In this document: positions 36,526 to 48,065 of the stretch, one piece after another
Position numbering within the stretch: the stretch's first letter is position 1
Layout: each line of letters starts with the position of its first letter
Source of the DNA: Endomychus coccineus
Lineage: Eukaryota; Arthropoda; Insecta; Coleoptera; Endomychidae
Direction of reading: 5' to 3'
Length of the DNA: 64,000 nucleotides
NCBI GenBank assembly: GCA_958510875.1
Contig: OY294067.1
Location: 247,767,736 to 247,831,735, forward strand
Position numbers and translations under genes: made by a program
Notes under the pieces: model-generated
Told to the model about the DNA's origin: nothing
Databases searched by the model: none
Seen by the model: the letters and a program-made list of their open reading frames with translations, nothing else

Positions 36526-36911
36526 CATCTGTTGATCCACAAATCATGATAGTTGTTGCATTTTCATTGAATGAATAACGTATTAGCAGTCAATAGACAT
36601 AGTTTCGCAGAACAGCTATCTGGGACTGATGGAAGCTTTGTCACTGTACAACCAAAAGCAATCTTAAGTTAATTGTTGCACTTCTAGAGATTCATAATTT
36701 TTTCAAAGTACTCCTATAGTTTTCATTTTTTACCTGGAATATCACCCATCATAACTAAATATATGCGACGTTTGTACATTGGTGAGAACCATTTCCTTTT
36801 TTTTTGTTAGTCCCCACTCGGTGCGGATAGGATTCTTCATGTCTTCTTGATAAAGATCTCTCGATATCAGGAACATTGTCCTTAAATTTTGACCTCGTCT
36901 GCCCAAATGAA
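36526..36911 (-). other. Intronic; possible eroded coding segment of unknown origin
   Basis: The minus strand at 36742-36924 reads MIPKVHLGRRGQNLRTMFLI and SRDLYQEDMKNPIRTEWGLT, continuous with one frame of the duplicated block next to it. It looks protein-like but I do not recognise it. It may be part of an old TE. Confidence 0.35.
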
Positions 36912-37738
36912 CTTTGGGTATCATTCTAATATCTGAGAAGGATGGTGAATATCCCCAGCCAGAACATTTTGCGACAGCTTGGAGTAGACATTTTCCATCG
37001 TCTTCATCAAAAATGTTTGGGTCCCAGGTTTTTCCCCCAAATTTGATTCATGTCTAATATACAGCTTTCCAATTGGCATTTTTAGTGAATTGAAGCTGCT
37101 CGGATACTCATTTTGTCTGTGTTTCGCTAAATTTAATCTTTCCTCCTGGTAGTTTTTGTAATTGTGGCACCCCAATTTTTTCTATGAGTTCAAGGAATAT
37201 TTATGCAATAAGAAAATCAACTGTGGTAGACGGTAACAACAATATTCGGGGTAACATTGATCAAACGGATAGGTTTGCTTTGATTGCTTGATCAATTTAA
37301 CCCCATGCTACCTTTCAACAATATGGCTTTGGGTAGCATTCTAATAGCTGAGAAGGATGGTGAATATCTCCAGTCAGAACATTTTGCGACAGCTTGGAGT
37401 AGACATTTTTCATCGTCTTCATCAAAAATGTTTGGGTCATAGGTTTTCTTACCAAATTTGATTCATGTTTAATATACAGCCTTCCAATTGGCATTTTAAG
37501 TGAATTGAAGCTGCTCGGATACTCATTTTGTCTGTTTCGCTAAATTTAATCTTCCCTCCGGGTAGTTTTTGTAATTGTGGCAACCCAATTTTTTCTATGA
37601 GTTCAAGGAATATTTCTGCAATAAGAAAATCAACTGTGGTAGACGGTAACAACAATATTCAGGGTAACATTGATCAAAACGGATAGGTTTGCTTTGATTA
37701 CTCGATCAATTTAACATCCTGCTACTCTTCAACAATAT
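36912..37738. repeat. Direct tandem duplication (~415 bases x 2)
   Basis: Copy one is 36912-37326 and copy two 37327-37738. They are closely similar throughout, for example TTTGGGTA-CATTCTAATA, TTCATCAAAAATGTTTGGGT and CTGTGGTAGACGGTAACAAC, with scattered substitutions and small indels. On the minus strand parts stay open (LIAEIFLELIEKIGLPQLQK, LPGGKIKFSETDK; and SSFNSLKMPIGKLYIRHESN in a second frame). I do not recognise a family, and frame disruptions differ between copies. Confidence 0.85.
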
Positions 37739-38138
37739 AAGCCACGTCGCAATGTGATGAAACAATATAAGAGGTGGTCGTTATTTCATGTTAGAAAATA
37801 TATGAAAATTACATTCTCCCGAACAATAATCAATCAACATTACTACCTACCAAGTGGCGAAAAATTAACCCTTGAGTAATTACTTTAATGTTTTATAGCT
37901 TACAAAAATTCTTCAAAGTACACTAACAGAATTGAGCTGTATTAATAAACTTAAATGTTATATTGCATATAATTCAAATCCGCAAAATTTCATTGAAAGG
38001 AATGAATGACATCTACATTCATTCTAAAAGAAAAAGCTCACATTGTTATGATTTTGTGCCTACGATTACTGTGCAATAGAATACTTTTATAAGACGACTT
38101 AATGTGAATCTAAACTCTAAAGGTATGTTTCTCGACAG
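37739..38138. other. End of intron 2, no gene
   Basis: AT-rich intron sequence ending in the acceptor TTTCTCGACAG at 38138. Confidence 0.5.
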
Positions 38139-38276
38139 TCTGAGCAGAAGAGATTTCTACAACAACACAAACAACGTTCTGAAACTTATAGCAAGGCGGC
38201 GGCTATGATGAAGAAACAACGTAAGAAATCTCGAAGTTCTACGAAGACAGGTCTGGCTATGGATAAGGAGCTGAAG
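38139..38276 (+). CDS. IRSp53: IRSp53 ortholog, I-BAR exon (basic helix region)
   Basis: A 138-base, 46-codon, phase 0-0 exon with donor GTAAGC. It reads SEQKRFLQQHKQRSETYSKA, then AAMMKKQRKKSRSSTKTGLA and MDKELK. It aligns with the vertebrate I-BAR segment of pattern KKYQTEQ...KLRKKSQG...SDKELQ. The KKQRKKSR cluster is the lysine/arginine patch that in I-BAR domains contacts PI(4,5)P2. Neighbouring exons join in frame. The exon is visibly less AT-rich than its introns. Confidence 0.92.
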
Positions 38277-38819
38277 GTAAGCTCTAACGTGAGTTCAATT
38301 TAACTTTTCTAACTCCACTAAAGTGGACTAGTTAGTGATTAATGCGACTAACTTCTAAATGACTTGTACTGGGCAATTATAATTGATGCTTACCTTTTTA
38401 ATATACCCATCCCATCCATTAAAAGGGTATGTTACACAATCAAAATTTCAAACTGATTCCCAACTGCAATTAAGATATCCCAAATATTCATGAAATCGAT
38501 AGTGGAAGCCGTAAATTTGTGACAGTTTCTCATATCGATAACATAAAACTTTTTTTTCGCATTTTGTACAGTAATGCATTGCATTAACGACCTCAAAATC
38601 GTACAGTAATGAGACATTTTACCGCATAGCAACCAGTACTGCATAAAAATGTCAGTATCATTATTAAAACACAATTTAACAAGAAAGGAAAACGTTTGTT
38701 TTAAGTATTATGACAATAAATATTAAAAGAACAGTTGTTTAAGTTGGAAAAGGCTACAACTTCTGACCTCGCTGCATTAACTGATTGTAGCTGAACATTT
38801 TTGTTCTTTACCACAATTT
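38277..38819. other. Intronic, nothing recognised
   Basis: AT-rich sequence without coding similarity. Confidence 0.4.
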
Positions 38820-39851
38820 CTAAAGAGGCTTCTTGAGATTTACCAAGTTAAATATCCTTTTGGAATTTTTTATTTTATTATCATTGCCTTCTTCCACGTA
38901 TCCTTCAGCTATGATTATAGATCGCCATCCCTCATGCCGCTTAAGAACATGAATATCAGCTGCACTGTTAGCAAGGGAAGTTGCAGAAGTCCTCATGCAA
39001 TGGCCAATGTCTTGAATTTTTTGCAAACTGGTGGTATTGTACATTTGCCATTATGACAAAACCGGAAAAATGATTATGACTTTTTTGGGTCTAAATAGTA
39101 AGTACTTGTGTTATATTTCATACCCATTGCAGTCTGAGGCTATAGTAAAAACACATTTCTTCTTAGTTTTGGTATCGTGTAACGTCACAATCAACATTGT
39201 TCCAGAATTGTCTGTATCTTTAGTTGTTGAAATGCTTAAATCTGCATGACGACATGCACAATTCAGCCCAAAAATTAATACTACTTTCATTAACAGGGAC
39301 GTATCGTTAGGAGCCTCGTTCAAAAACTGTGTAGCATTTCCCATTATCTTTTTATATTGTGAAATATCCGTATTTTCATTGATTTGTATCGTACTTTTGA
39401 CCATAGAGTATATTTGCTGCATTCAGCATGATTGCAGCTCTTGACCAAACTTCATGCATCGTGCAACAAATATATACTTTTTGCACAAGTTGAACAAATA
39501 ACTATTTTCACCTTGAAAATTAGTTATTCATAATAAAAGTGCTAAAAATGACATTTCATTATGTGAGTTGTGAGAGGAGAAGTTTGACACACGACGTCGA
39601 ACGCAGAATCACTTTTGGCACTTATATATATACATTTTTTCTAAAAACACCACATACTTTTCCTTGATATTCAAAATATATGAAAGCATGACTTCCTCAT
39701 TGATTTACCCTCACTTGCCGTTTTTTTCTCCAGTTGCTAAATTCAGCAAAGTTTTTTTCATATAAAATTCTTAAGATTTGTCTGGTAATAAACGGAGAGT
39801 TGCTTCTTGGGCTTCTGGAGGAATAGAAGTAATACACTCAATTTCTTCCAT
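38820..39851 (-). pseudogene. Crypton-type tyrosine recombinase, copy 3
   Basis: Minus strand from 39851 to 38820. The N-terminus MEEIECITSIPPEAQEATLR then LLPDKS (about 39851-39775) opens like insect Crypton proteins but meets a stop. The middle is decayed. ORF 39111-39422 gives MKVVLIFGLNCACRHADLSI (first catalytic Arg) and TLHDTKTKKKCVFTIAS. ORF 38820-39044 gives IGHCMRTSATSLANSAADIH (H-x-x-R), VLKRHEGWRS (Trp) and IIAEGYVEEGNDNK (candidate nucleophile Tyr). All parts of the R..H-x-x-R..W..Y set remain legible. A deletion lies between the two ORFs. Inactive, but the best preserved of three copies. Confidence 0.8.
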
Positions 39852-40607
39852 TTTCGCTAGCTTTTCGAGCTAAACAACAAGCCTGAGCAACCAGCGAGTC
39901 GCTTTGTAGCTTTAGCAGATTCACCGAGTTTTAGAAGGAACATTCAGTGTAACGTTTAAATAACATTTTCTTTTTATTGAATTCGACTAATTTGAGCTTG
40001 TTATTATGGATAGAACGTTGTATTGCATTCGTGTTTCAGTCGCTTTTTATCCATTTAAGGAAATTAAACGCTCGAACTGTGTTCTCGCATTTAAACATTA
40101 TTTCGTGGATAAAATGCTGTCTAACACAATCTTACAGTATATAACTAATAGCTATATTATATAAACACTAACGTAACTATAGCTTTATCAAGTTACGTAT
40201 CATCTTCAGAATGATGTAATTGTTTTAATGAACATAGGAGATTACTAAATATATTCAAATATAAGCTAAAAATAAACAGAGTTGCAGTTTGAATATTCGA
40301 AAAGACATGAATATTTGGAATAAGATGATAGGATAAAACTACCAAGGTATCAAATTAGGAAAATTTAATGCGGTGATATACTAGGCATTTACAAGTAAAA
40401 GGAAGTGAAAAGTCGTCATCCTTATTATTCATATCTTGTCTACTGATTCTAGGACGTCTTATTCAATATATCTTCTCAATTTCTATCAGGGGGCACGGCA
40501 GTGCCCCCGCCAAGTCGAGTTACTAATTTACAATAAAGCTACTAATTAAATATGTTATCTTATATCTTAAAACTGCAATGAATCAGCATGATGCTTTTCG
40601 ATGTATC
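39852..40607. other. Intronic; contains a GC-rich hairpin
   Basis: No gene. GGGGGCAC, GGCA loop and GTGCCCCC at 40489-40508 form a perfect 8-base-pair stem, followed by GCCAAGTCGAGTTAC. This resembles the terminal hairpin of a rolling-circle or other non-autonomous element, but no ends could be assigned. Confidence 0.45.
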
Positions 40608-41479
40608 GGGATATCAAAAATTATCTTGGTCAAGGGTGATTGTGGAATCTAAAACGTGTGTCTTACTTTACGTTTGAAATAATTGTGTCACTGTCACACT
40701 GACATCATCAATAACCTACAAACTTCATACCTTATTATTTCAGTTGTGGAATGTAAAACGTGTGTCTTACTTTGATATTTTGAATATGTTTTGTTGTGTC
40801 AGAATCTCTTAAGTCATTGAGCTGAAATTTTCTAATCCAGTTTTTGAATCATGCCTCTTACCACACAGCACAAAATTTTCATGATTGAAGCCTATTTCCG
40901 AATGGGTGCGCTAGTTAATGGAAATTGGCAATACAGTCAACGTTTGTTTTTGGAAAATTTTCGAGAGCACTTCCCAAACGTGGCAATATTACCGGACAAT
41001 TTTTATACGTACCTTACAAATTTTGTTGAAGTGTTTCGCGAAACTGGTTGTGTGACTCATAAAAAAGGTGCTGGTAGACCAAGAGTTCGTACAGAAGAAG
41101 TTGTCAATGACGATCGTCAACTCCAGTAAATAATTTGCAAGAACTTCAACAAAGAATAGTTCTAGTTCAGCAATGTGCAACCATAACGCCAAAAATGCTG
41201 CAAAACGTTTTTCACAGCATGAGGATGCGCATCAACTTGTGCATCGAACAAAACGGGGGACATTTCCAACAATTACTGTAATTCAGTTTTTCTTGTTACT
41301 AAGACCGTTATTTCATAATTTGTAGTTCACTATTGTTTTACAACTGAAATAAATAGGTATGACATTTGAAGGTCATTGATGATGTCAGTGTGACAGTGAC
41401 ATAATTATTCCGAACGTAAAGTAAGACACACGTTTCAGATTCCACAACCACCCTTGACCAAGATAATTTTCGATATCCC
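40608..41479 (+). mobile_element. Internally deleted IS630/Tc1/mariner-type element
   Basis: GGGATATC at 40608 faces GATATCCC ending at 41479. The inverted repeats extend about 140-145 bases (to ~40750 and from ~41337), sharing for example AATTATCTTGGTCAAGGGTG. Flanks TGTATC and AGTATC could be remnants of a target repeat, but the expected TA duplication is not clear, so the exact ends are tentative. The ~870-base element retains both ends of a transposase gene with the catalytic middle deleted. Confidence 0.75.
40851..41281 (+). pseudogene. Transposase with central deletion (mariner-like)
   Basis: The frame from ATG 40851 gives 92 residues: MPLTTQHKIFMIEAYFRMGA, GNWQYSQRLFLENFREHFPN and FRETGCVTHKKGAGRPRVRT. 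This is the N-terminal helix-turn-helix region and GRPR linker of an insect mariner-like transposase. After a frame break at about 41120, CATITPKMLQNVFHSMRMRI and NLCIEQNGGHFQQLL then stop at 41281 give the C-terminus. All three catalytic acidic residues would lie in the missing part, so it encodes at most a DNA-binding fragment. Confidence 0.75.
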
Positions 41480-43408
41480 AGTATCTGTGATACTATTTTG
41501 TTAGTGAACAACTTCGTACGACATCGGGAGAAGTTACAGAACAATAAAAGCTCAACATACATGATTTTTACAAAACAATACTATCAGAATCAAGATCATC
41601 TAAAACTACATTATTTTCCAGTTGGTTATTTGAAATATTTTCGATGAACATAAGGGAGGCAGTTTTTATGTATGAAGTCTTCTAATTTTTTACTAATCCT
41701 CTTGCCTACATCAATAGACTCCCTTAGAGATAAGTTTTGGTCTCCGATTTTCTAGTTATCTAAGGGATAACGGAAAAATGGGGTTTCATGTATGACAACT
41801 GGAAATTGAGATCTGCAACATGCTCAATCGATCTAGCAGACTCAGAATCAAAAGTATTGACGACGTCCTTGAATCCTGAATAGTGTTCTGACTACAATAT
41901 TGTCGCTTCGATCTATGTATCCACACCATCTTGTGAGCACCAGCTGCTGCGGTGGAGGTACATCTTTAAGCATTTCCCTGCATGCGATATATTCTATTCG
42001 TTACATATTAATTGGTCAAGGTGAAAATTTTCCACGAATAGTCTCTGCTACTATATTTACTTCATGTGCTGAGCAGCTAACATGTATCAAATTAGGAAAA
42101 ACATTTTGAAATTTTGCCCTGTTTTACCCACGTAAGCGGCATTATCTGTCACTATGTACAATAGCAATGAAAGAGTTTTGAGGATTATACTCTAGCTGTC
42201 GAATTCATAACCTCGTTAGTGTTTCTATAATGTAAGTGATCTGAAAATGATAATTAGTCAATATATTAGATTCTCAAATACTTCTTAGAATATAAAAAAT
42301 ATGTAGGTCATTAAACTAACCTAAGTAATTCAATGACATGACATCTGGCTGAGCATACTCTAACTAAAGATGATGATCTGTCAGTTGATCCGACTATTGC
42401 TATTGCTACTTCTTACGCGAAAACTATAATAGACAGTGTTCATTTTATCAAATTATAAAATACGTTCTCCTACAATTCAATTAAATTTGAAAAATTTGTG
42501 GTTGCCTATTTCAAAGAAAGAGGTAGACTCAAATTTATTTTAAATCAAATAACCAATAATAATATTCCTAACCTAAACAAGAAGTCTCTGTTAACTCAAC
42601 AATATTATTTTTAATTGATTAATAATCTATAGTTTTGAAAGATAAAGCTTATTTGCACTTATACGTTTATGAGAATTTGGATCTTCAGATAGGGTCACTT
42701 ATTAATTCTAATAAGTACTTAATACTGGTAAGACCATCTCTCAAGAAAATATATCACTTTTAAAACACAGTGCAGACAAATATCTAGGTAATTCAGAAGG
42801 AATGACAATGTAGAAACGAAACAGCTATTAATAAAATCTAGATTTATATCCAGCTGAAGATTTTCCATTATTCACATTATTAACCGCTAATTGAACTTAA
42901 ACAAGCACGTTCTCTTTCCTAATTTAGTTTACTCTGATGGTGGCTACTTGGTAGCTGGAAGGTTCTTATTAGGTTAATAGTATTTTTAGTGGATGAGGTT
43001 GATTATTCCATAGGTGCTCATTAGTGTTATATTATATCCCCATTCGTGAACTCTTTTAGTTTATTAACTTTTTAATCAATAATAAACGATCAGTTCCCCC
43101 GATTTCCAATCAGCTGAATTTAATGTAGTACTCTACAAAGTGGTGCGGCACTGTATTTGTATCGTCGTGTGGTGATGATGTTGTGCGGGCTACTGTGCTA
43201 TAAAATAAATGTTGAAACGTTATATAAAACTGAACTATAATAATGAAAACTAGATAAAATAAGTATATAACAAAATGCAGTATAGGCTCAAGAACATTTA
43301 TAGTGAGAAGTATTCTAAATTGGCGTTCAACCAAATATAATTAGGAATTACTTGGAAATTCCGTTATATTGAAGTGCTATCTTCTACATAAAAAAGGCAA
43401 ATTATAAA
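41480..43408. other. Intronic, no gene; may include LINE 5' UTR
   Basis: AT-rich. From about 43100 onward the sequence may belong to the 5' UTR of the LINE whose ORF1 starts at 43409, but no promoter motif was identified and the 5' end is not defined. Confidence 0.4.
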
Positions 43409-44203
43409 TTGGAATGTGATATAAGAACACGGTGCATCACCTCTGTAACACAGCTGATACCTAAAGGAAATCAACCATCCTTTAACATGAATAATATTTC
43501 CAACGCACAACTACTTGAGGCAATAAATAAAAGTAAAAACGGAATAAAAGAACATTTTGATGATAAAATCAGCAAATTAGCTGATAAACTACAAACTGCA
43601 AATGATAAAATTCGTAATTTGGAAAATCAAACCACAAAAATTGAAATTAATGTCGAAAAATTAGAACAACACCTCCGAAAAAACAATGTAATCGTACATG
43701 GAATAGAATCGAAAAGTAATACAGAAGAAGAGCTCCTGAAATCTATTAATGGAAAATTTCAAAAATCTCTAAGTATAGTAGTTGAGAAAAGTGACCTGAG
43801 CAACATATATACATTAGGAAAAGCCACTATCAAACCAATAAAGTTGGAATTTTTGTCAAACTTCAAGGTAAAAGAAATATTACAGTCCTCTGTGAACTTA
43901 AAAGGCCCAAACATTGTTGTCAACAAAGATCGAACCATAAAAGAAGAAGACGAACAAAAAATTCTTCGTAAACACATGAAATTAGCCAGGGATAAAAAGT
44001 ACAGAGCATTAATCAAGGAAAACACCCTTCAAATAAATGGAGAGACATTTACAGTGGAAGACCTGAAAATCATCGAAGAGAACTTAAATCAACCAAGTAA
44101 CATCAAATCAAATAGCGCTCCACCCACCCCAGGAAGAAAGCAAAGCGAATCAGAATACTCAGATTCTGAAGTGTTTGAGAGCCAAGCGAATAACGTGAAA
44201 TAA
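43409..44203 (+). CDS. LINE ORF1 protein (coiled coil, nucleic-acid binding)
   Basis: An open frame of 264 codons; the Met at 43487 (MNNISNAQLLEAINKS) is the more likely start, giving 238 residues. The N-terminal part from about residue 35 to 95 of the longer frame is heptad-like (KISKLADKLQTANDKIRNLE), a coiled coil for trimer or dimer assembly. LRKNNVIVHGIESKSNTEEE then opens an RRM-like fold characteristic of LINE ORF1p from CR1/L2/jockey-type elements. The C-terminus is polar, proline- and acidic-rich. No CCHC knuckle is seen. The frame is intact while ORF2 is not. It would coat the element's RNA in the cytoplasm. Confidence 0.8.
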   Translation: MECDIRTRCITSVTQLIPKGNQPSFNMNNISNAQLLEAINKSKNGIKEHFDDKISKLADKLQTANDKIRNLENQTTKIEINVEKLEQHLRKNNVIVHGIESKSNTEEELLKSINGKFQKSLSIVVEKSDLSNIYTLGKATIKPIKLEFLSNFKVKEILQSSVNLKGPNIVVNKDRTIKEEDEQKILRKHMKLARDKKYRALIKENTLQINGETFTVEDLKIIEENLNQPSNIKSNSAPPTPGRKQSESEYSDSEVFESQANNVK

Positions 44204-44458
44204 CCCACAAACGAAAACCTGGAACCAACTGAACAACGAAAAATTTTGAGAAGTGCTGGAATTGAAGGAAGAAACGGACAGGACAAAAAAATAGAAACAC
44301 CTACGTTAGGTAATAAAATTGCAAAAAAATAAGGGTGGATAAGATATAAATACATGTAAATAACTGGGAAAATTAATCCACCAAATTATTCTCTATTCCA
44401 ATCTATATTTATATGAATGTAATGTAAATAATACACTGAAATGAAATCCTAATTAAAA

Positions 44459-47234
44459 ATGGACCCCTTCATACGTGAATTCGAAATAAGCAATATTAAG
44501 ACTGAAGAAGTACAAAATGAATATGAATGTTCTGAAGTCTTTGAAATTAATAATAGAAACAAAAACTTCCAATTGATACACTTAAATATTCGTAGTCTTT
44601 ATAAAAATTTACCATCCTTTCAAGTATTCTTAGAAGCATTTACAGAAGATTTTGACTGTATCGTTCTAACAGAAACACGTGAAGTAAATGTCGAGTTATG
44701 CCAAATAAATGGTTATTCAAATATCTACAATGATGATAACTTTAATCAAAATTCTGGTGTTATTATGTACATAAGAAATGAAATTGGATACGACTACAAA
44801 ATTGAAATGATTCATGAATGTAAAATAATACATGCCAAGTTGACATTACAAAACCAAACTTATGAAGTATTAGCTATGTATGTATCGCCCCAAATTAACA
44901 AAACAAAATTTGTCGAAGGTTTAGATGAATATCTATCCATAAATTCAGCTCAGTGCTGACATATCAATTATAATCGGTGATATCAATATAAATATTTACA
45001 AACCTGATACAATAGTGAATGAATACCTAAATGTTTTATCTGAATACGGTTTTGAATCACTAATTAACGAAAGAACTAGAATTCATCAAGACGATGAAGA
45101 TAGTTGTCTCGATCACATTTTTATCAAAAGTAAAACCAACTTAAGTGACTCCTTAATACCGATCATACTAAAATCTACAATCACCGACCATTATCCAGTC
45201 ACTGTTCTATTAGTATTCAAAGAAACTAATAAAGTCAAAGTCCAACAAAATCTATTTATTAAATACATAAATTATGATGCTTTAAATGAAGAACTTAGAA
45301 ATATAAATTGGGAAAATTGGGTGGATCCTCTGGAAGTAGAATCTGCAACAAAAACATTCCTCAATATTATAACTAGGAGTATAGAAAATCATTCAAAAAA
45401 AAATAAAACAAGCAACGAAATTTATAAAGAAGTCACCGTGGATAACGAAATCAATACTAAATTCCATTAAGCATAGAAACAATCTACACAAACTATACAG
45501 TAATACAGGGAGTTGCGACCTAAAGGAACAACACAATATCTAAAGAAATAAATTGAATACAATAATACATAGAGCCAAAAATTCATATTACAGGAAAAAA
45601 GTCGTTGAAGGAACTAATAATAAATCTCTATGGAACACAATCGAAGAATTGAAAAATAAATCTAATAAAGAATCCTCTATTAGAGAAATAAAGGGAAAGA
45701 TTAAAATAACAAAGGAAAAAACAGAGATATGTAATGTCTTCAATGAATTCTATACGAATATAGGCAAAAATTTAGCTGACAATATAAAAATAGATGAAAA
45801 TTTCTGTGAAAATTATACGACGAACTCACATTCCATGTACTTAACGCCAAATGCCCATCTGAAGTGAAAAATATAATACTAAATCTAAAAAAGAAAAAAG
45901 CTATAGGTATAGATAATATTCGAGCAGAGACCCTCCGAAAAATTGTTGATAATATAATCAATCCCCTAACTATAATTGTTAACAAAATATTTATTTCAGG
46001 AGTATGCCCTTCGGATTTTAAAACATCAATAGTTATCCCAATGCATAAAAATGGCGACAAAATATTACCTGAAAATTACCGACCTATATCACTGTTAACG
46101 AATTTCACGAAAATTTCTGAAAAACTCTTGTAAAATAGGTTGATGAGTTTCATAATGGAATGTAACATACTATCGCCCTTCTAATATGGTTTCCAGACGG
46201 GTAAATCAACGGAACACGCCATTTCGGAATCAAAAATTACCTGAATGACCGGAAATAATTTGTAAAAATAGAGCATTCCTACAGTGAACAAAGTACATTA
46301 GTATTTGGAGTACCCCAAGGTACTATACTGGGTCCGTTATTATTCATAATCTATATGAATAATATCTTCATGGTTAATACAAGAGGCAAAGTAATAATTT
46401 TTGCAGATGATACAGCTATTTTCTACGAAAGTGACAGCTGGCATAATCTAAAGAACCTTGTAGAGGCTGACTTTGCCAAAGATTGGTTTGACAACAACTA
46501 CTTAACCATGAACCTAGAAAGAACAACATACGTTGCTTTCGCTTCCTACGAAAATGGATTGCCTCCCTTGAATAAATTAAATATAAAAAAAAAGACTCAT
46601 TATTCCAAATTAAATCTACTACATGTGTGAAGTACCCGGGTATTTTTATAGACCAACATTTGGAATGGACGGAACAAATTGAGGTCGTAATAAAAAAAAT
46701 CAGATGTTTCGTATATTACTTTAAATATTTTAAACCAATACTGAATATAGAACATTTGATGATTCTCTATAATGCCTTAATTGAATCACACCTGAGATAT
46801 GGGATTATCGGATGGGGTGGAATATATAAAACAGACCTTGAACAACTGAATATTTTACAAAAATGTATTATTAAAATAATATATGATAAAAAAACACGTT
46901 CCCGTCGGAAAAACTATTCCCTCTAACTGGCATTATGGACTGCAGACAATTATACTACCTCATTTTAGCAACTCATATGTACACTGGAAATAGAAATATG
47001 ATAAAAGAAAATAGTTATAATATAAGAAATTCAAATAGCTTACCTGTTCCAATCATGAGAAAGACAATTGGTCAACGTAGCCATTATTATTTGGGACCAA
47101 AAATCTTCAACAAGATACCTAACTACATAAAACAAGCTAAGTCTCTCGTTATATTCAAAAAACTATGCAAAACTCACATACTAAGTACTCCAAAAAATGA
47201 CATATTTTCCCAAATTGATATAAAAAATATCTAA
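44459..47234 (+). pseudogene. LINE ORF2: endonuclease-reverse transcriptase, broken
   Basis: It starts MDPFIREFEISNIKTEEV. FQLIHLNIRSLYKNLPSFQV and DCIVLTETRE begin an EEP (APE-like) endonuclease. A frameshift near 44950 precedes SIIIGDINI (catalytic region) and later STITDHYPV (TDH motif). A further shift and a TAA at 45541 break the linker. RT fingers appear as KKAIGIDNIRAETLRKI and LPENYRPISLLTNFTKISEK; then come stops, and a deletion removes palm motif A between about 46225 and 46265. FGVPQGTILGPLLFIIYMNN and VIIFADDTAIFYES (motif C) remain at 46297-46430. C-terminal helices run to 47234. The protein cannot function. Confidence 0.85.
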
Positions 47235-47536
47235 GTTCAGTAATAATAAGAGAAAAATTCATACATTTCTCTGATTCTATCGATTGTTTTTGTATTTGAT
47301 TTTGTTTTTTGTCTTTGGTTTTGTTAAATGACTCATTATGTATAAATAATTGTTATATTTAGAAAGTGGTATTTCTATATTGATTATATTAATTCTTTGA
47401 ATAGAGAAACCCATACAAATGTACCTGATACATTTACGTGTTTATGTTCTATTTTTGCTATTTGGTATGTATATTGTTTTTGATCTGTAATACTTATATT
47501 TGCAAATATATATTATTATTATATATTATATTATAT

Positions 47537-47936
47537 GTTTCAATCATTTATTCTCGCTTTCCATTAGTATGCAGAAGAATCTCAGAAAATTGATTTCACT
47601 CTTCAAACATTATTAATTCGGGAATATCATTGTTTCAAAATTAAATCTTCATATACAAATTATATGAGAAATTATCGAAATTGCATCAAATATGATGAAG
47701 AATATTCAATACCGACAATTCTTAGTTAATTGATCCATTTTATCCAGCTGTTACAATATTTGCAATTCCTTTGATGCCTGTAATTCTGCTCTATTTTACA
47801 TATGGTAGTGTTTCGTTTTGGTGAAGGTTTTAGCTTCCCTTATAGCAATTGGTATTCTGAATTAGTTCACATACATATCTTGTTACAAACGTTATATTTG
47901 GTTCAACTGAACAAATTCCTTGGAACTTTCTTTCAG
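47537..47936. other. End of intron 3
   Basis: AT-rich intron tail ending in acceptor CTTTCTTTCAG at 47936. The open frame beginning 47802 only runs through exons 4-5 and the short intron by chance and is not a separate gene. Confidence 0.6.
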
Positions 47937-48002
47937 AACATGCAAGTGCTGGAAGAAGAAAAGACGAAACTGGACGCCTTCTGCGAACAAAGTCTCAAGA
48001 AT
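47937..48002 (+). CDS. IRSp53: IRSp53 ortholog, I-BAR exon
   Basis: A 66-base, 22-codon exon in phase 0-0 with donor GTAAGT. It reads NMQVLEEEKTKLDAFCEQSL then KN, corresponding to the IRSp53 I-BAR stretch of pattern DAISNKQGELENYVSDGYKT. The 63-base intron that follows (48003-48065) is near the minimum for insects and is itself open in this frame, so it could easily be missed. Confidence 0.88.
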
Positions 48003-48065
48003 GTAAGTTTATTATCCCTTTGTCGACGTCCATATATCTCACCGTATGCTGTTGTTGAATTTCAG

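Larger units (their letters stand above)
43409..47536 (+). mobile_element. Nearly full-length non-LTR retrotransposon (CR1/jockey-type LINE)
   Basis: Two-ORF LINE inside IRSp53 intron 3. ORF1 is open (43409-44203). ORF2 (from 44459) has endonuclease and RT domains but is broken many times and lacks part of the RT palm. The 3' UTR ends in an ATT/TATA microsatellite at about 47510-47536, rather than poly(A). No RNase H domain is seen. ORF order and sequence style suggest the CR1/jockey group; I cannot assign a clade. Confidence 0.85.
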
